Shown piece after piece: positions 8,361-16,617 of a stretch of 26,459 bases of DNA (position 1 is its first letter; each line of letters starts with the position of its first letter). The stretch lies in contig CAJUES010000002.1 in the NCBI GenBank assembly GCA_910585765.1, forward strand, positions 1-26,459. Reading direction: 5' to 3'. This stretch comes from an uncultured Lachnospiraceae bacterium (GTDB taxonomy: Bacteria > Bacillota > Clostridia > Lachnospirales > Lachnospiraceae). The notes beneath the pieces are model-generated. The model was not told the origin of the DNA and ran no database searches. It saw nothing but the letters and a program-made list of their open reading frames with translations. Made by a program: the position numbers and the translations under genes.

Positions 8361-8389
8361 AGTATAGTACGGTTTGAAAATGCTGTCAA
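8361..8389 (-). promoter_or_regulatory. Sigma-A promoter of blaI
   Basis: On the minus strand TTGACA (complement of 8384-8389) and TATACT (complement of 8361-8366) are 17 bp apart, a near-ideal promoter. It lies back to back with the aminotransferase promoter. Confidence 0.78.
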
Positions 8390-8402
8390 TGACGAATTCA
8401 AA

Positions 8403-8431
8403 TTGCTTTTTTTCCGGCATAGTGATACAAT
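8403..8431 (+). promoter_or_regulatory. Probable promoter of the aminotransferase gene
   Basis: TTGCTT at 8403-8408 and TACAAT at 8426-8431 with 17-bp spacing. About 50 nt of leader precede ATG 8488. The BlaI-like dyad lies about 48 bp upstream of this -35, so cross-regulation is possible but unproven. Confidence 0.55.
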
Positions 8432-8487
8432 GAGTAGACGAAACGGAAAGAGACTGACAAGAATACACGATCGAATGGAGGAAGAAC

Positions 8488-9687
8488 ATGATCACACAGA
8501 AATATAAGGATATGCTCGGTGCAAAGTCGGTGATCCGGCAGATGTCGGAGTGGGCAGCAGGAAGGGCGAAGGAGATCGGCAGAGAGAATGTGTTTGATTT
8601 CAGCCTTGGAAACCCCTCGGTTGCGGTGCCGCAGGCATTCACGGACAAGATGGTGGAACTCCTGCAGTGCCGGGACACGATGGAGCTGCACGGCTACAGC
8701 CAGTCGCAGGGGATTCCGTCGGTGCGCGCGGCTTTTGCGGCATTTTTGAATAAAACATACGGCATGGAGTACACGGCGGAGCATCTGTTTATGACGACGG
8801 GGGCTGCGGGCGCGGTCGCACACGCAGTCCGGGCGGTCACGCAGCCGGGCGACGAGGTGGTCGTCTTTGCGCCGTATTTTCCGGAATACGATCATTATAT
8901 AGGACAAACGGGGGCAGTGCTGCGGGTGGTGAGCGCCGACACGGAGCGGTTTCAGATTAATTTCGAGGCGCTCGACAAGGTTTTGAACCCGAGGACAATG
9001 GCGGTGCTGGTCAACACGCCGAACAATCCGTCGGGAACGGTCTACTCGGAGGAGACGGTGAAAAGGCTTGCCGCAGTCCTCGGTGAAAAACAAAAAGAGT
9101 ACGGTCATGACATTTTCCTGATATCGGACGAGCCGTACAGGGAGATCCTGTTTGCGGGCGTCGATGCGCCGTATGTGTCAAAGTACTATGACAATTCCCT
9201 GTCCTGCTACTCGTTTGCCAAGTCGCTGTCGATACCGGGGGAGCGTCTCGGGTACATCGCGGCGAACCCCGGATGCACGGACAGCGCGCTGATCTCGCCG
9301 ATGTGCGCGCAGATTTCGAGGGGGATCGGTCATAACTGTCCGCCCTCCATCATACAGATAGCAGTGGCGGAGGTTTTGGGGATCACATCGGACCTGTCCG
9401 TGTACGAGACCAACATGGAGATCATCTATGACGAGCTCGTGAGCCTTGGCTTTGAGGTGGTGAAGCCGGGCGGGACATTCTACATCTTCCCCAGGGCGCT
9501 CGAGGAGGACTCGGTGGCGTTCTGCAGGAAGGCGATGGACTATGATCTGGTGCTTGTCCCGGGGGATTCGTTTGGCTGCCCGGGGTACTTCCGCATGGCA
9601 TACTGCGTGGAGACGGAGAAGGTCAGGCGCGCGATGCCTGCGCTGCGCAGATTTGTTCAGGCGGAGTATGGTGTTTCGGGGCTTTAG
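8488..9687 (+). CDS. Pyridoxal-phosphate aminotransferase, class I/II
   Basis: 399 aa, a full-length fold-type I aminotransferase; GGAGGAAG lies about 6 nt before ATG 8488. Visible motifs are the FSLGNPS N-terminal loop, the NTPNNPSGT loop, ISDEPYREI with D214 and Y217 contacting the cofactor ring, Schiff-base lysine K245 in FAKSLSIPGERLGY, and a substrate-carboxylate arginine (R369 in FRMAYC). It should transfer amino groups between an amino acid and a 2-oxo acid in the cytoplasm. The substrate (aspartate, aromatic or other) cannot be read from motifs alone. The patatin-like gene follows after 9 nt, so the two are probably co-transcribed. Confidence 0.93.
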   Translation: MITQKYKDMLGAKSVIRQMSEWAAGRAKEIGRENVFDFSLGNPSVAVPQAFTDKMVELLQCRDTMELHGYSQSQGIPSVRAAFAAFLNKTYGMEYTAEHLFMTTGAAGAVAHAVRAVTQPGDEVVVFAPYFPEYDHYIGQTGAVLRVVSADTERFQINFEALDKVLNPRTMAVLVNTPNNPSGTVYSEETVKRLAAVLGEKQKEYGHDIFLISDEPYREILFAGVDAPYVSKYYDNSLSCYSFAKSLSIPGERLGYIAANPGCTDSALISPMCAQISRGIGHNCPPSIIQIAVAEVLGITSDLSVYETNMEIIYDELVSLGFEVVKPGGTFYIFPRALEEDSVAFCRKAMDYDLVLVPGDSFGCPGYFRMAYCVETEKVRRAMPALRRFVQAEYGVSGL

Positions 9688-9696
9688 GAGGGGATT

Positions 9697-10551
9697 ATGA
9701 TAGAGTGTGGTCTGGTGCTCGAGGGCGGCGGCATGAAGGGGATGTACACCGCGGGGGTTCTTGAGTACTTTATGGAAAAGGATCTGTATTTCAAAAACTG
9801 CTACGGCGTGTCGGCGGGGGCGTGCCATCTGTGCAACTACATCTCAAAACAAAAGAAGCGTTCCTATCATGTAGGGCTGGACTATCTGAATGATAAGAAT
9901 TACTGCAGTGCGCGCAGTCTGCTGACAACGGGAGACCTGTTCAATGTGGCTATGTGCTATGACACGATTCCCAACAGGCTGATCCCGTACGACTACAGGA
10001 CGGCGGCGAGATATGAGGGAAATGCGTACGCCGTGGTCACAAATATCCGTACCGGGGAGGCGGAGTATATGCCGATGCGGGAGATGCACAGGGATATCAT
10101 CGCGGTGCGCGCGTCGGCATCCCTGCCGCTGGTGTCGCGGAATGTGGAGATCGGCAGCGGACTGTATCTCGACGGCGGCATCGCCGACGCGATCCCGGTC
10201 CGCAGGGCGGTCGCCGACGGCAATGCGAGGAACGTGGTCATTCTCACGAAGGAGGCAGGCTATGTCAGAAAGCAGGCTTCGCGGGCGATGAGGAACATGA
10301 TCCGGCTCAGGTACGCGAAGTTTCCCAAAGTATATGAGCTGGTCTCTGACCGCCACGCGCGCTACAATGAGACGCTGGCGTTTCTGGCGGGGGAGGAGCA
10401 GGCAGGGCGGGCTTTTGTCATCAGACCGCAGGTTCCCAATGACATCGGCAGGATCGAGAAGGACAGGAAAAAGCTGGAGGCGCTCTATGAGCTTGGATAT
10501 CACGATGCGAAAAAGTGTTATGACAGGCTGATGGGATTTCTGCAGAGGTGA
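9697..10551 (+). CDS. Patatin-like phospholipase/esterase (YjjU/RssA-type)
   Basis: 284 aa, with AGGAGGGG just before ATG 9697. Patatin hallmarks are all visible: the oxyanion loop EGGGMKGMYTAGVLE (residues 8-22), the nucleophile elbow GVSAG with S39, and the second dyad residue D159 in DGGIADAIPV. No signal peptide or membrane helix is seen, so it is a cytoplasmic or membrane-associated lipid acyl hydrolase. Substrate is unknown. It sits 9 nt after the aminotransferase and 70 nt before uppP; an operon is plausible. Confidence 0.92.
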   Translation: MIECGLVLEGGGMKGMYTAGVLEYFMEKDLYFKNCYGVSAGACHLCNYISKQKKRSYHVGLDYLNDKNYCSARSLLTTGDLFNVAMCYDTIPNRLIPYDYRTAARYEGNAYAVVTNIRTGEAEYMPMREMHRDIIAVRASASLPLVSRNVEIGSGLYLDGGIADAIPVRRAVADGNARNVVILTKEAGYVRKQASRAMRNMIRLRYAKFPKVYELVSDRHARYNETLAFLAGEEQAGRAFVIRPQVPNDIGRIEKDRKKLEALYELGYHDAKKCYDRLMGFLQR

Positions 10552-10621
10552 TGAGTGTGTGCCGCAGAACGGACGGAGTGGCTTCGATCATTTATGATAG
10601 GAAAGGATATTAGGATGGACT

Positions 10622-11458
10622 ATGATTGAATTGTTAAAAGCGGTATTATTCGGCATCGTCGAAGGGATCACAGAGTGGCTCCCTGTCAGCAGCACAGGGC
10701 ATATGATCATTCTCGACGAATTTATCAGGCTGGACTGCACGCCGGAATTTCTGGAGATGTTTTTGGTCGTCATCCAGCTCGGCGCGATCATGGCGGTCGT
10801 GATTCTGTTCTGGAACAAGATAGTTCCGTTTCAGTTCAGGGATCGGTCAAAACCGGTGGTCGAGACGGATAAGATCATGCTGTGGCTCAAGATCGTGATC
10901 GCGTGCATTCCGGCGGCGATCGTGGGTATTTTGTTTGACGATGTGTTTGAGGCGCTGTTTTACCACGCGATCCCTGTGGCGCTCGCACTGATCGTGTTCG
11001 GCGTGGCGTTCATCGCTGTGGAACGACGGAATAAGGGAAGGAAGCCGAAGATCAGGAAGCTGAACGACATCACTTTCCAGACAGCGTTCCTCATCGGGGT
11101 ATTCCAGCTGATCGCGGCGGTCTTTCCCGGCACGTCGCGCTCGGGCGCCACGATCGTGGGCGCACTGCTCATCGGCGTCTCGAGGAGCGTGGCGGCGGAG
11201 TTTACGTTTTTCCTCGCCATACCGGTCATGTTCGGCGCGAGCCTGCTGAAACTGGTGAAATTCGGGTTTTCGTTCACGACCATGGAGGCGGGGGTGCTGG
11301 TCATCGGAATGCTCGTCTCGTTCTTTGTCTCCGTCTTTGTCATCAGGTTTTTGATGGACTATATCAAGAGGCATGATTTCCAGATCTTTGGCTGGTACCG
11401 CATCGTGCTCGGTGCAGTCGTCATCGCGCTCGGCGCGTGCGGCGTGATCACGGTATAA
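10622..11458 (+). CDS. uppP: Undecaprenyl-diphosphatase UppP (BacA family)
   Basis: 278 aa, the usual length. It is an integral membrane enzyme that removes a phosphate from undecaprenyl diphosphate, recycling the lipid carrier for cell-wall synthesis; the family can confer bacitracin tolerance. Both signature motifs are present: EGITEWLPVSSTGH (residues 14-27, with E14, E18 and H27) and PGTSRSG (169-175, with R173). About eight hydrophobic helices can be counted. ATG 10622 starts directly at the family N-terminus (MIELLKAVLFGIVEG) with AGGATGG just upstream. The gene is closed by the bidirectional terminator at 11512-11549. Confidence 0.96.
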   Translation: MIELLKAVLFGIVEGITEWLPVSSTGHMIILDEFIRLDCTPEFLEMFLVVIQLGAIMAVVILFWNKIVPFQFRDRSKPVVETDKIMLWLKIVIACIPAAIVGILFDDVFEALFYHAIPVALALIVFGVAFIAVERRNKGRKPKIRKLNDITFQTAFLIGVFQLIAAVFPGTSRSGATIVGALLIGVSRSVAAEFTFFLAIPVMFGASLLKLVKFGFSFTTMEAGVLVIGMLVSFFVSVFVIRFLMDYIKRHDFQIFGWYRIVLGAVVIALGACGVITV

Positions 11459-11511
11459 GGAACTGTAGAAAAATAACTGACGCATCCCGGATTGTCTGTT
11501 TCTCCGAGTAT

Positions 11512-11549
11512 GCATCAAAAAAACTGCCGCCGGGCAGTTTTTTTGATGC
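11512..11549. terminator. Bidirectional intrinsic terminator between uppP and the ArsR-type gene
   Basis: A perfect 17-bp inverted repeat with a 4-nt loop: a CTGCC/GGCAG core flanked by A7 and T7, closed by GCATC/GATGC. The T run lies on the 3' side on either strand, so it can end uppP from the left and the convergent regulator gene from the right. Confidence 0.9.
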
Positions 11550-11565
11550 TCGCTTTTGAATGTCA

Positions 11566-12495
11566 TCAGTTCTCATTGTTGTCCTCATCATAGTATGCCT
11601 TGATGCGGATCGCCTGGTTGTGGTCGCCAAAGTCCTCGCCGAACAGCGTGCATCCCCCGCAGTTCGTGGTGTCCCTCGGAACCTCGAACCGGAATGTGAT
11701 GTAGCTGTTGTAATCCAGATCGAGATCCTGTATCGTCACATCGGAAAGCTTGTTCGTCCCATCCATAAAACAGCCTTCGTTGTTGATGATGAGCGTCTTC
11801 AACAGCCCGTACTGGTTCAGCTTGTCGGGCCACCATGCCGGTGACACGTAGCCGCTGCGCCCGCCGTAATCGCCGGGGCTGATCCACATGCCGAGCCGGA
11901 TGTCGTTGAGGGCAAAATAGATATCGGAGGGATAGTCCTCGTTGGTGTTTGGGCACTCCGACGAGACCTCGAACGAGATCTGAAGCTCTGTCAGGGTCTG
12001 CCCTGCCTGCAGGTGGTTTGGCAGATTGTACTCCACATACCCGCTGGTGAACCAGAGGATCCCCGCCTGGAAACGATCCGGGAAGGAGAACACCTTGGGA
12101 TCGTCCAGCGAGCCGATGATCTCCTTGCTCGTGGCGAGTCCGCAGGTCGGCGTGGCGTGGCATGCCGTGTAGTAGCCGACGCGGATATCGTCGGTGTAGC
12201 AGCGCCTCGCCTCCTTGACAGGCGCCAGATCGATCATCAGCCTGTCATACCGCGGGCGCACGATCTTCATCGTCCCGCGCTTGCCGGAGGTGATCTTGAT
12301 CCGCACAAGTCCGGCTTCCTCCAGTTTTCCCACATGCATGGAGATCGCACCGTTGGTGAGGCCGAGCGCCTCTGCCAGATCGTTCATGCTGAGGGAGTCA
12401 TCCTCGTAAATCATCTCCATAATCTTTACGCGCATAGGTGTACTCAGTGCCTTGAATACGTTTTCGGCTTCGCCGACAGAACGAAAGTACAACAT
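11566..12495 (-). CDS. ArsR-type HTH regulator with a ~200-residue C-terminal domain
   Basis: 309 aa, far longer than a classical ArsR protein (about 100 aa). Residues 10-90 form a winged helix: ALSTPMRVKIMEMIYEDD, then LAEALGLTNGAISMHVGKLE as the recognition region, and a basic wing ITSGKRGTMKIV. Residues ~95-309 form a separate domain rich in aromatic and beta-prone stretches (for example RFQAGILWFTSGYVEYNLP), with several cysteines including a CGGC near residue 280; I do not recognise its family. It is divergent from the large solute-binding gene, so it likely controls sugar uptake with the C-terminal domain as ligand sensor (inference). A GGGGGG ribosome site lies about 10 nt before the ATG, inside a small inverted repeat. 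Confidence 0.85.
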   Translation of the reverse strand: MLYFRSVGEAENVFKALSTPMRVKIMEMIYEDDSLSMNDLAEALGLTNGAISMHVGKLEEAGLVRIKITSGKRGTMKIVRPRYDRLMIDLAPVKEARRCYTDDIRVGYYTACHATPTCGLATSKEIIGSLDDPKVFSFPDRFQAGILWFTSGYVEYNLPNHLQAGQTLTELQISFEVSSECPNTNEDYPSDIYFALNDIRLGMWISPGDYGGRSGYVSPAWWPDKLNQYGLLKTLIINNEGCFMDGTNKLSDVTIQDLDLDYNSYITFRFEVPRDTTNCGGCTLFGEDFGDHNQAIRIKAYYDEDNNEN

Positions 12496-12519
12496 CGATA
12501 ATCCGCCCCCCTTTTATCG
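12496..12519 (-). repeat. Inverted repeat enclosing the ribosome site of the ArsR-type gene
   Basis: CGATAA (12496-12501) and TTATCG (12514-12519) flank a 12-nt loop holding the purine-rich ribosome site immediately before the ATG. In mRNA this could form a weak 6-bp hairpin presenting or masking the site. Confidence 0.45.
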
Positions 12520-12543
12520 TTTTCTTTAAGTGGTATTGATTTC

Positions 12544-12572
12544 ATTATAGTGAGAACTAAAACAAAAGTCAA
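12544..12572 (-). promoter_or_regulatory. Sigma-A promoter of the ArsR-type regulator gene
   Basis: On the minus strand TTGACT (complement of 12567-12572) and TATAAT (complement of 12544-12549) are 17 bp apart. A short dyad, TAGT-N4-ACTA (12548-12559), overlaps the -10, so autoregulation is possible. Confidence 0.75.
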
Positions 12573-12853
12573 GACTAAAATATATAGGATTGTATGCAGG
12601 AATCAATCCGGGAAGCAGCGAAAAACGACTGTAGTATTAAAATATTTTGTAAAAAGAAAAAATATTCAGTGAAATATTTAACGATCACTAAAAATGTATC
12701 GGTTTATTGATGCACATTTTTGCAAAAAAGAATATTTAGTGATTGTGCACAAAATGAACGGTCAAATTTCGTCACAAGGATTAAAAGATTGAAAAACCCT
12801 TGAAATTCAGCGAATTTCGATGTTCATAGTGACAATTTTTATGAGAAAGTATA

Positions 12854-12882
12854 TTGACTTTTTTGTCGAGGTATCGTAATGT
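12854..12882 (+). promoter_or_regulatory. Probable promoter of the solute-binding gene
   Basis: TTGACT at 12854-12859, 17 bp, then TAATGT at 12877-12882. The -35 is good and the -10 weak, fitting a regulated promoter. The leader is about 90 nt. Confidence 0.5.
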
Positions 12883-12980
12883 AATTATATAAAGAAATAC
12901 TAAAATATTTAACTCATGAATAAAACAAACAGGACGATATCGAAAAACGGCTTGTTTGTGATCAGAAAGGTCGGGTCGTC

Positions 12981-15440
12981 ATGAAAAGAGGAAATGCAAA
13001 GAAGGCCATGGCTCTTGGCATTGCAGTGTGTATGACTGTCACTACGGCTGTGACAGCACTTCCGACAATGCAGGTGAGGGCGCAGGGAGCAGAACAGACA
13101 GCTCAGGGGACAGTGACAGAAACGTATTCAAATGAGAGACTGGACAATGGTTACACCAGGGTGAGCGCAGGCTACACGCTTGCCGCCTATACCGGTGAGC
13201 CGATCCGCTACAGGGTGGGCGATGTCTACAGCTCGGGGGATGCCAGTCTGACTGCGGAGTACGGTTACGGGGGCGGCGGTGCGCTGTCCGTTCCGAAGAA
13301 GGGCAGGGTGGAGCTCGAGATCGATGTGCCGCAGTCGGCAGTCTACTATATGAATTTTGACTATCTGGCAAACAGCGAGTCGATTCTCCCGGTGGAGGCG
13401 GGCATCATGGTGAACGGCGGATATCCGTTTTATGAGATGCGCCAGCAGAAACTCGAGAGCCAGTGGACGGCAAAGCCGGATAAGGTGTACGACAGCTATG
13501 GGAATGAGGTCGTGAGCATGCCGGACAAGGTGTATGACTGGCAGAACAAGTACGTGCAGGATTCCACTTACCGGTACACGCAGCCGCTTGGGATCGAACT
13601 CGAGCAGGGGAAGAACACGATCTCCATCGAGTTGAATGAGGGGACACTCCTGCTGGGGGATATCTGCCTGACCGCAAAGCCGCAGGTGCCGGAGTACACG
13701 GGCAGCGAGACTGCGGCGGGCGATGGTTTCATCGAGATCCAGGCGGAGGATTTCTTATATAGAAATGATTCGGCGATCCACGCAACGTGCGAGTACGATC
13801 CGGATCTGTATCCCTACCAGGCGGGAAACAGGGTGATGAACACTGTCGATGCGACGTCGTTCGGCGAGGGCGGACAGGAGGTTACATACAGCTTCAACGC
13901 GGAGAAGGCGGGCAGCTACTACATCGCCTTCCACTACAGCCAGGGCGATAAGGCGGATTTTCCGGTCTTCATGAATGTGCGGATAGACGGGGAGCTTCCA
14001 AACACGGCGTTTGAGAACCACGCGTTTGCGTATGAGAAGAAATATGAGATGTACACGATGGTCGACAGCGACGGCAGCAAGATCAGCATCCCGCTCGAGG
14101 CAGGAAATCACACGATCTCCCTGCAGATCAGCATGGAGCCGATCAGGGAGTCTTTGGAGACGATCGAGAAGATCATGGGCAGGGTCAATGACCTGTCGCT
14201 CGAGGTCACGAAGGTTGCTGGTACGAACAAGGATAAGTACAGGGATTTCTCCCTTGAAGCCTATATTCCGGGGATCGGCGATATGATGACGGGCTGGGCG
14301 GATGAGCTCGACCAGGTCATGGAGGACGCGCGCGCGTACAACCCAAAGAAAAATAAGATTGCGGCGTACGCGTCGGTCAAGATCGCGGAGAACCAGCTGA
14401 GAAGCCTGGCGAAGAAACCGGATGAGCTGATCTACAGGATCGACGAGCTTGCGACGAGCACATCCTCCGTGAACCAGCATCTCGCGAACCTGATCGACAG
14501 CCTCAACGGCAACGATTTTTCGCTCGACAGCATCTATCTGTACCAGGAGGACGCGGCAAAGCAGCTTCCGAAGAACAAGAACATATTTACGAAGATGTGG
14601 CTTGGCATCGTGCGGTTCTTCACCTCGTTCGGCGAGCAGGCGTACTCCTCGACGAACACCAACCCGGAGCACCTGCAGGTGTCGGTAAACCGCTTGAGAC
14701 AGCATCTTGAGATCATGCAGCTATTGATCAACGAGCAGTTTACGCCGCAGACGGGCATCGAGGTGGATCTCTCGCTGATGCCGGATCAGACAAAGCTTGT
14801 GCTGGCAAACGCGTCGGGGGACTCGCCGGACGTGGCGACGGGGGTAAACTATTCGATTCCGTTTGAGCTCGGCATCAGAGGCGCGCTGAAGGATCTGACG
14901 GCGTTTCCTGACTTTGCCGATGTGGCGGAGCGCTACAACGCGGGGCTGATCATGCCGTATGTCATCGGGGATAAGATCTACGCGCTGCCGGAGACGATGA
15001 ATTTCCAGGTGATGTTTTACAGGAAGGACATTCTCGACAAGCTTGGGCTCGAGGTTCCCGACACGCTCGAAGACGTGCAGGCGATGCTTCCCGACCTGCA
15101 GATGCGCGGATTGAACTTTTATTATCCGACGGCGAGGACAGTCGGTATGAAGACGTTCCTCGACACGACGCCGATCCTGTTCCAGAGCGGCGGGACGCTG
15201 TATGACGGTGCGATCGACAAGGCGGTCCTGACGAGCGAGGAGAACGTGGAGGGCTTTACCACGCTGACCAATCTTTTTACGATATACAACCTGCCAAAGG
15301 ATGTGCCCAATTTTTACCAGCATTTCAGGAACGGGGACTATCCGATCGGCATCTCTGATTTTGGCAATTACAATATGATCTCCAACGCGTCGGAGAGTTT
15401 GACGATATACAGAGATCGGCAGTCGTCACCGGGATCCTGA
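12981..15440 (+). CDS. Extracellular carbohydrate-type solute-binding protein, truncated at the 3' end
   Basis: The 819-aa ORF starts at ATG 12981 (AGAAAGG 10 nt upstream). It has a Sec signal peptide (basic MKRGNAKK, hydrophobic core, likely cleavage after VRA at residue 34) and no clear lipobox. Residues ~45-400 look like two beta-rich carbohydrate-binding-like modules (for example DGFIEIQAEDF and EKAGSYYIAFHYS). A helical linker follows, and from ~590 a family-1 type ABC solute-binding fold (DQTKLVLANASGDSPDVATG, then GDKIYALPETMNFQVMFYRKD split across the hinge). The fold breaks off after GISDFGNYNMISNA near residue 803 and runs ~16 residues out of frame through a moxR remnant to a stop. 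The C-terminal lobe and the usual permease genes are missing, so the product is probably not a working transport receptor. Confidence 0.85.
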   Translation: MKRGNAKKAMALGIAVCMTVTTAVTALPTMQVRAQGAEQTAQGTVTETYSNERLDNGYTRVSAGYTLAAYTGEPIRYRVGDVYSSGDASLTAEYGYGGGGALSVPKKGRVELEIDVPQSAVYYMNFDYLANSESILPVEAGIMVNGGYPFYEMRQQKLESQWTAKPDKVYDSYGNEVVSMPDKVYDWQNKYVQDSTYRYTQPLGIELEQGKNTISIELNEGTLLLGDICLTAKPQVPEYTGSETAAGDGFIEIQAEDFLYRNDSAIHATCEYDPDLYPYQAGNRVMNTVDATSFGEGGQEVTYSFNAEKAGSYYIAFHYSQGDKADFPVFMNVRIDGELPNTAFENHAFAYEKKYEMYTMVDSDGSKISIPLEAGNHTISLQISMEPIRESLETIEKIMGRVNDLSLEVTKVAGTNKDKYRDFSLEAYIPGIGDMMTGWADELDQVMEDARAYNPKKNKIAAYASVKIAENQLRSLAKKPDELIYRIDELATSTSSVNQHLANLIDSLNGNDFSLDSIYLYQEDAAKQLPKNKNIFTKMWLGIVRFFTSFGEQAYSSTNTNPEHLQVSVNRLRQHLEIMQLLINEQFTPQTGIEVDLSLMPDQTKLVLANASGDSPDVATGVNYSIPFELGIRGALKDLTAFPDFADVAERYNAGLIMPYVIGDKIYALPETMNFQVMFYRKDILDKLGLEVPDTLEDVQAMLPDLQMRGLNFYYPTARTVGMKTFLDTTPILFQSGGTLYDGAIDKAVLTSEENVEGFTTLTNLFTIYNLPKDVPNFYQHFRNGDYPIGISDFGNYNMISNASESLTIYRDRQSSPGS

Positions 15441-15484
15441 ACAGTATTGAACTGCCGACGGAGGATTGGAAAGCGAAGAGATGA
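15390..15484 (+). pseudogene. 3' remnant of a MoxR-family AAA ATPase gene
   Basis: Read two bases off the solute-binding frame, this stretch encodes GEFDDIQRSAVVTGILNSI followed by ELPTEDWKAKR and a stop, matching the end of MoxR ATPases (final helix, then an I-x-hydrophobic-P-T-E tail). Its TGA overlaps the DUF58 start as ATGA, the normal moxR-DUF58 junction. The AAA core with Walker A and B is gone. The exact left edge lies between about 15385 and 15402. Confidence 0.75.
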
Positions 15485-16617
15485 TATTTGTTATGTTGCT
15501 GGGCGCACTGCTTGTCGGTGCCGTGTGGGGAATTTATTACAGATGCCAGTGGGCAAAGGACGTCACCGTGAGACTGTGGTTTGAGACGGATGCGGTGTAT
15601 GCCGGGCAGGAGACAAAGCTCTACGAGGTGATCGAGAACCGAAAGCGCATGCCGGTTCCGGTCCTCGAGGTGGGATTCCACACGAGAAAGGAGCTTGACT
15701 TTGCCGATGTCGAGAACACGAATGTCAGCGATTACCTGTACAAGCGGGATGTCTTCTCGGTGCTCGGCAGACAGAAGATCACGAGGGAGATACCGGTGAA
15801 GTGCACGAAGCGGGGGAGATATCTGGCAAGCGACGCGGACATCACCACGCATACACTATTATATAGGAAGCATTACAGCAAGGCGGTCGGGACAGAGGCG
15901 GAGATCTACGTGTATCCCAAAATGACAGATGTGTCGGAGATCGTGACCGTGTGCGAACACATGCTGGGCACGCTCCAGTGTGCCAGAAGGCTTTACGAGG
16001 ATCCGTTCGCATTCCGCACGATCCGCAGTTATACCACAGACGATTCCATGAAATCGATCAACTGGAAGGCGAGTGCCAGGACGGGTTCCCTCATGGTCAA
16101 CACGTTCGACTCGGTACAGTCACAGAAAGCGATGATCTTTCTCGATGTGGAGGACACCGGGATCCTGAAATACGAGGATCTCGTGGAGGAGAGCATCGCC
16201 TTGGCGGCGACGGTCATGCGCAGGCTGATCCGGCAGAACATCGAGGTGGGGTTTGTCTTCAACGGGAGAGGCAGTGACGTATTTTTCCCGGAGAACAACA
16301 GAAAAAACCGCATTGCGTTTGAGCGGATGCTCGCGGAGTATGACAGGGAGGACGGCGCGGAGGACTTCGGGCAGCTGGCAAGAAGGCTCTTTTCCGATAC
16401 GTTTGTCAAAAAGCCGGTCTCGGAGGATACGCTTTTCCTGTTTATCACCAAAAATCTGAAGGAACCGTTGATGGAGTGCATCCGGGAGTGCGCCGGGGAG
16501 CATCAGACGCTGGTGATCGTGCCTGTTCCCAGGGGAGAGCGGAGCGCGCTGAGGGAAGCTGCCCGCAGCGACCGGGACAATGTTTTCGTGCTGGTAAAGG
16601 AGGTGGAGCGGACGTGA
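15481..16617 (+). CDS. DUF58 domain protein (MoxR-associated)
   Basis: About 378 aa from ATG 15481, coupled to the moxR remnant stop; the in-frame TTG at 15466 is less likely. One N-terminal membrane helix (residues 2-19) is followed by a beta-rich region and the DUF58 core. The diagnostic FRTIRSYTTDDSMKSINWKA segment begins near residue 180, and a vWA-like strand (KAMIFLDVE) follows. DUF58 proteins work with MoxR ATPases and transglutaminase or DUF4129 membrane proteins in poorly understood envelope-related complexes. The MoxR partner is lost here. The next gene starts within this stop codon. Promoter control now probably comes from the solute-binding promoter upstream. Confidence 0.9.
   Translation: MIFVMLLGALLVGAVWGIYYRCQWAKDVTVRLWFETDAVYAGQETKLYEVIENRKRMPVPVLEVGFHTRKELDFADVENTNVSDYLYKRDVFSVLGRQKITREIPVKCTKRGRYLASDADITTHTLLYRKHYSKAVGTEAEIYVYPKMTDVSEIVTVCEHMLGTLQCARRLYEDPFAFRTIRSYTTDDSMKSINWKASARTGSLMVNTFDSVQSQKAMIFLDVEDTGILKYEDLVEESIALAATVMRRLIRQNIEVGFVFNGRGSDVFFPENNRKNRIAFERMLAEYDREDGAEDFGQLARRLFSDTFVKKPVSEDTLFLFITKNLKEPLMECIRECAGEHQTLVIVPVPRGERSALREAARSDRDNVFVLVKEVERT

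Larger units (their letters stand above)
12496..12980. other. 485-nt A+T-rich divergent control region
   Basis: There is no gene here. It holds the leftward regulator promoter (12544-12572), the rightward promoter (12854-12882), and several copies of a TTYAGTGA-like motif: 12665 (TTCAGTGAA), 12684-12692 (inverted, ATCACTAAA), 12735-12743 (TTTAGTGAT), with weaker versions near 12548 and 12824. The 12684 and 12735 copies are perfect 9-bp inverted repeats that could form the base of a 60-nt stem. A leader inverted repeat (ACAAACA 12925-12931, TGTTTGT 12953-12959) precedes the solute-binding start. Confidence 0.6.

Noticed and set aside
13755..14705. A 316-codon minus-strand frame inside the solute-binding gene
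   Set aside because: Arg/Leu/Val-rich antisense shadow without motifs, promoter or ribosome site.
16476..16613. Upstream extension of the DUF4129-like membrane protein to an ATG at 16476
   Set aside because: It would overlap the DUF58 gene by about 140 nt. GTG 16614 has a near-perfect ribosome site and a GTGA overlap.
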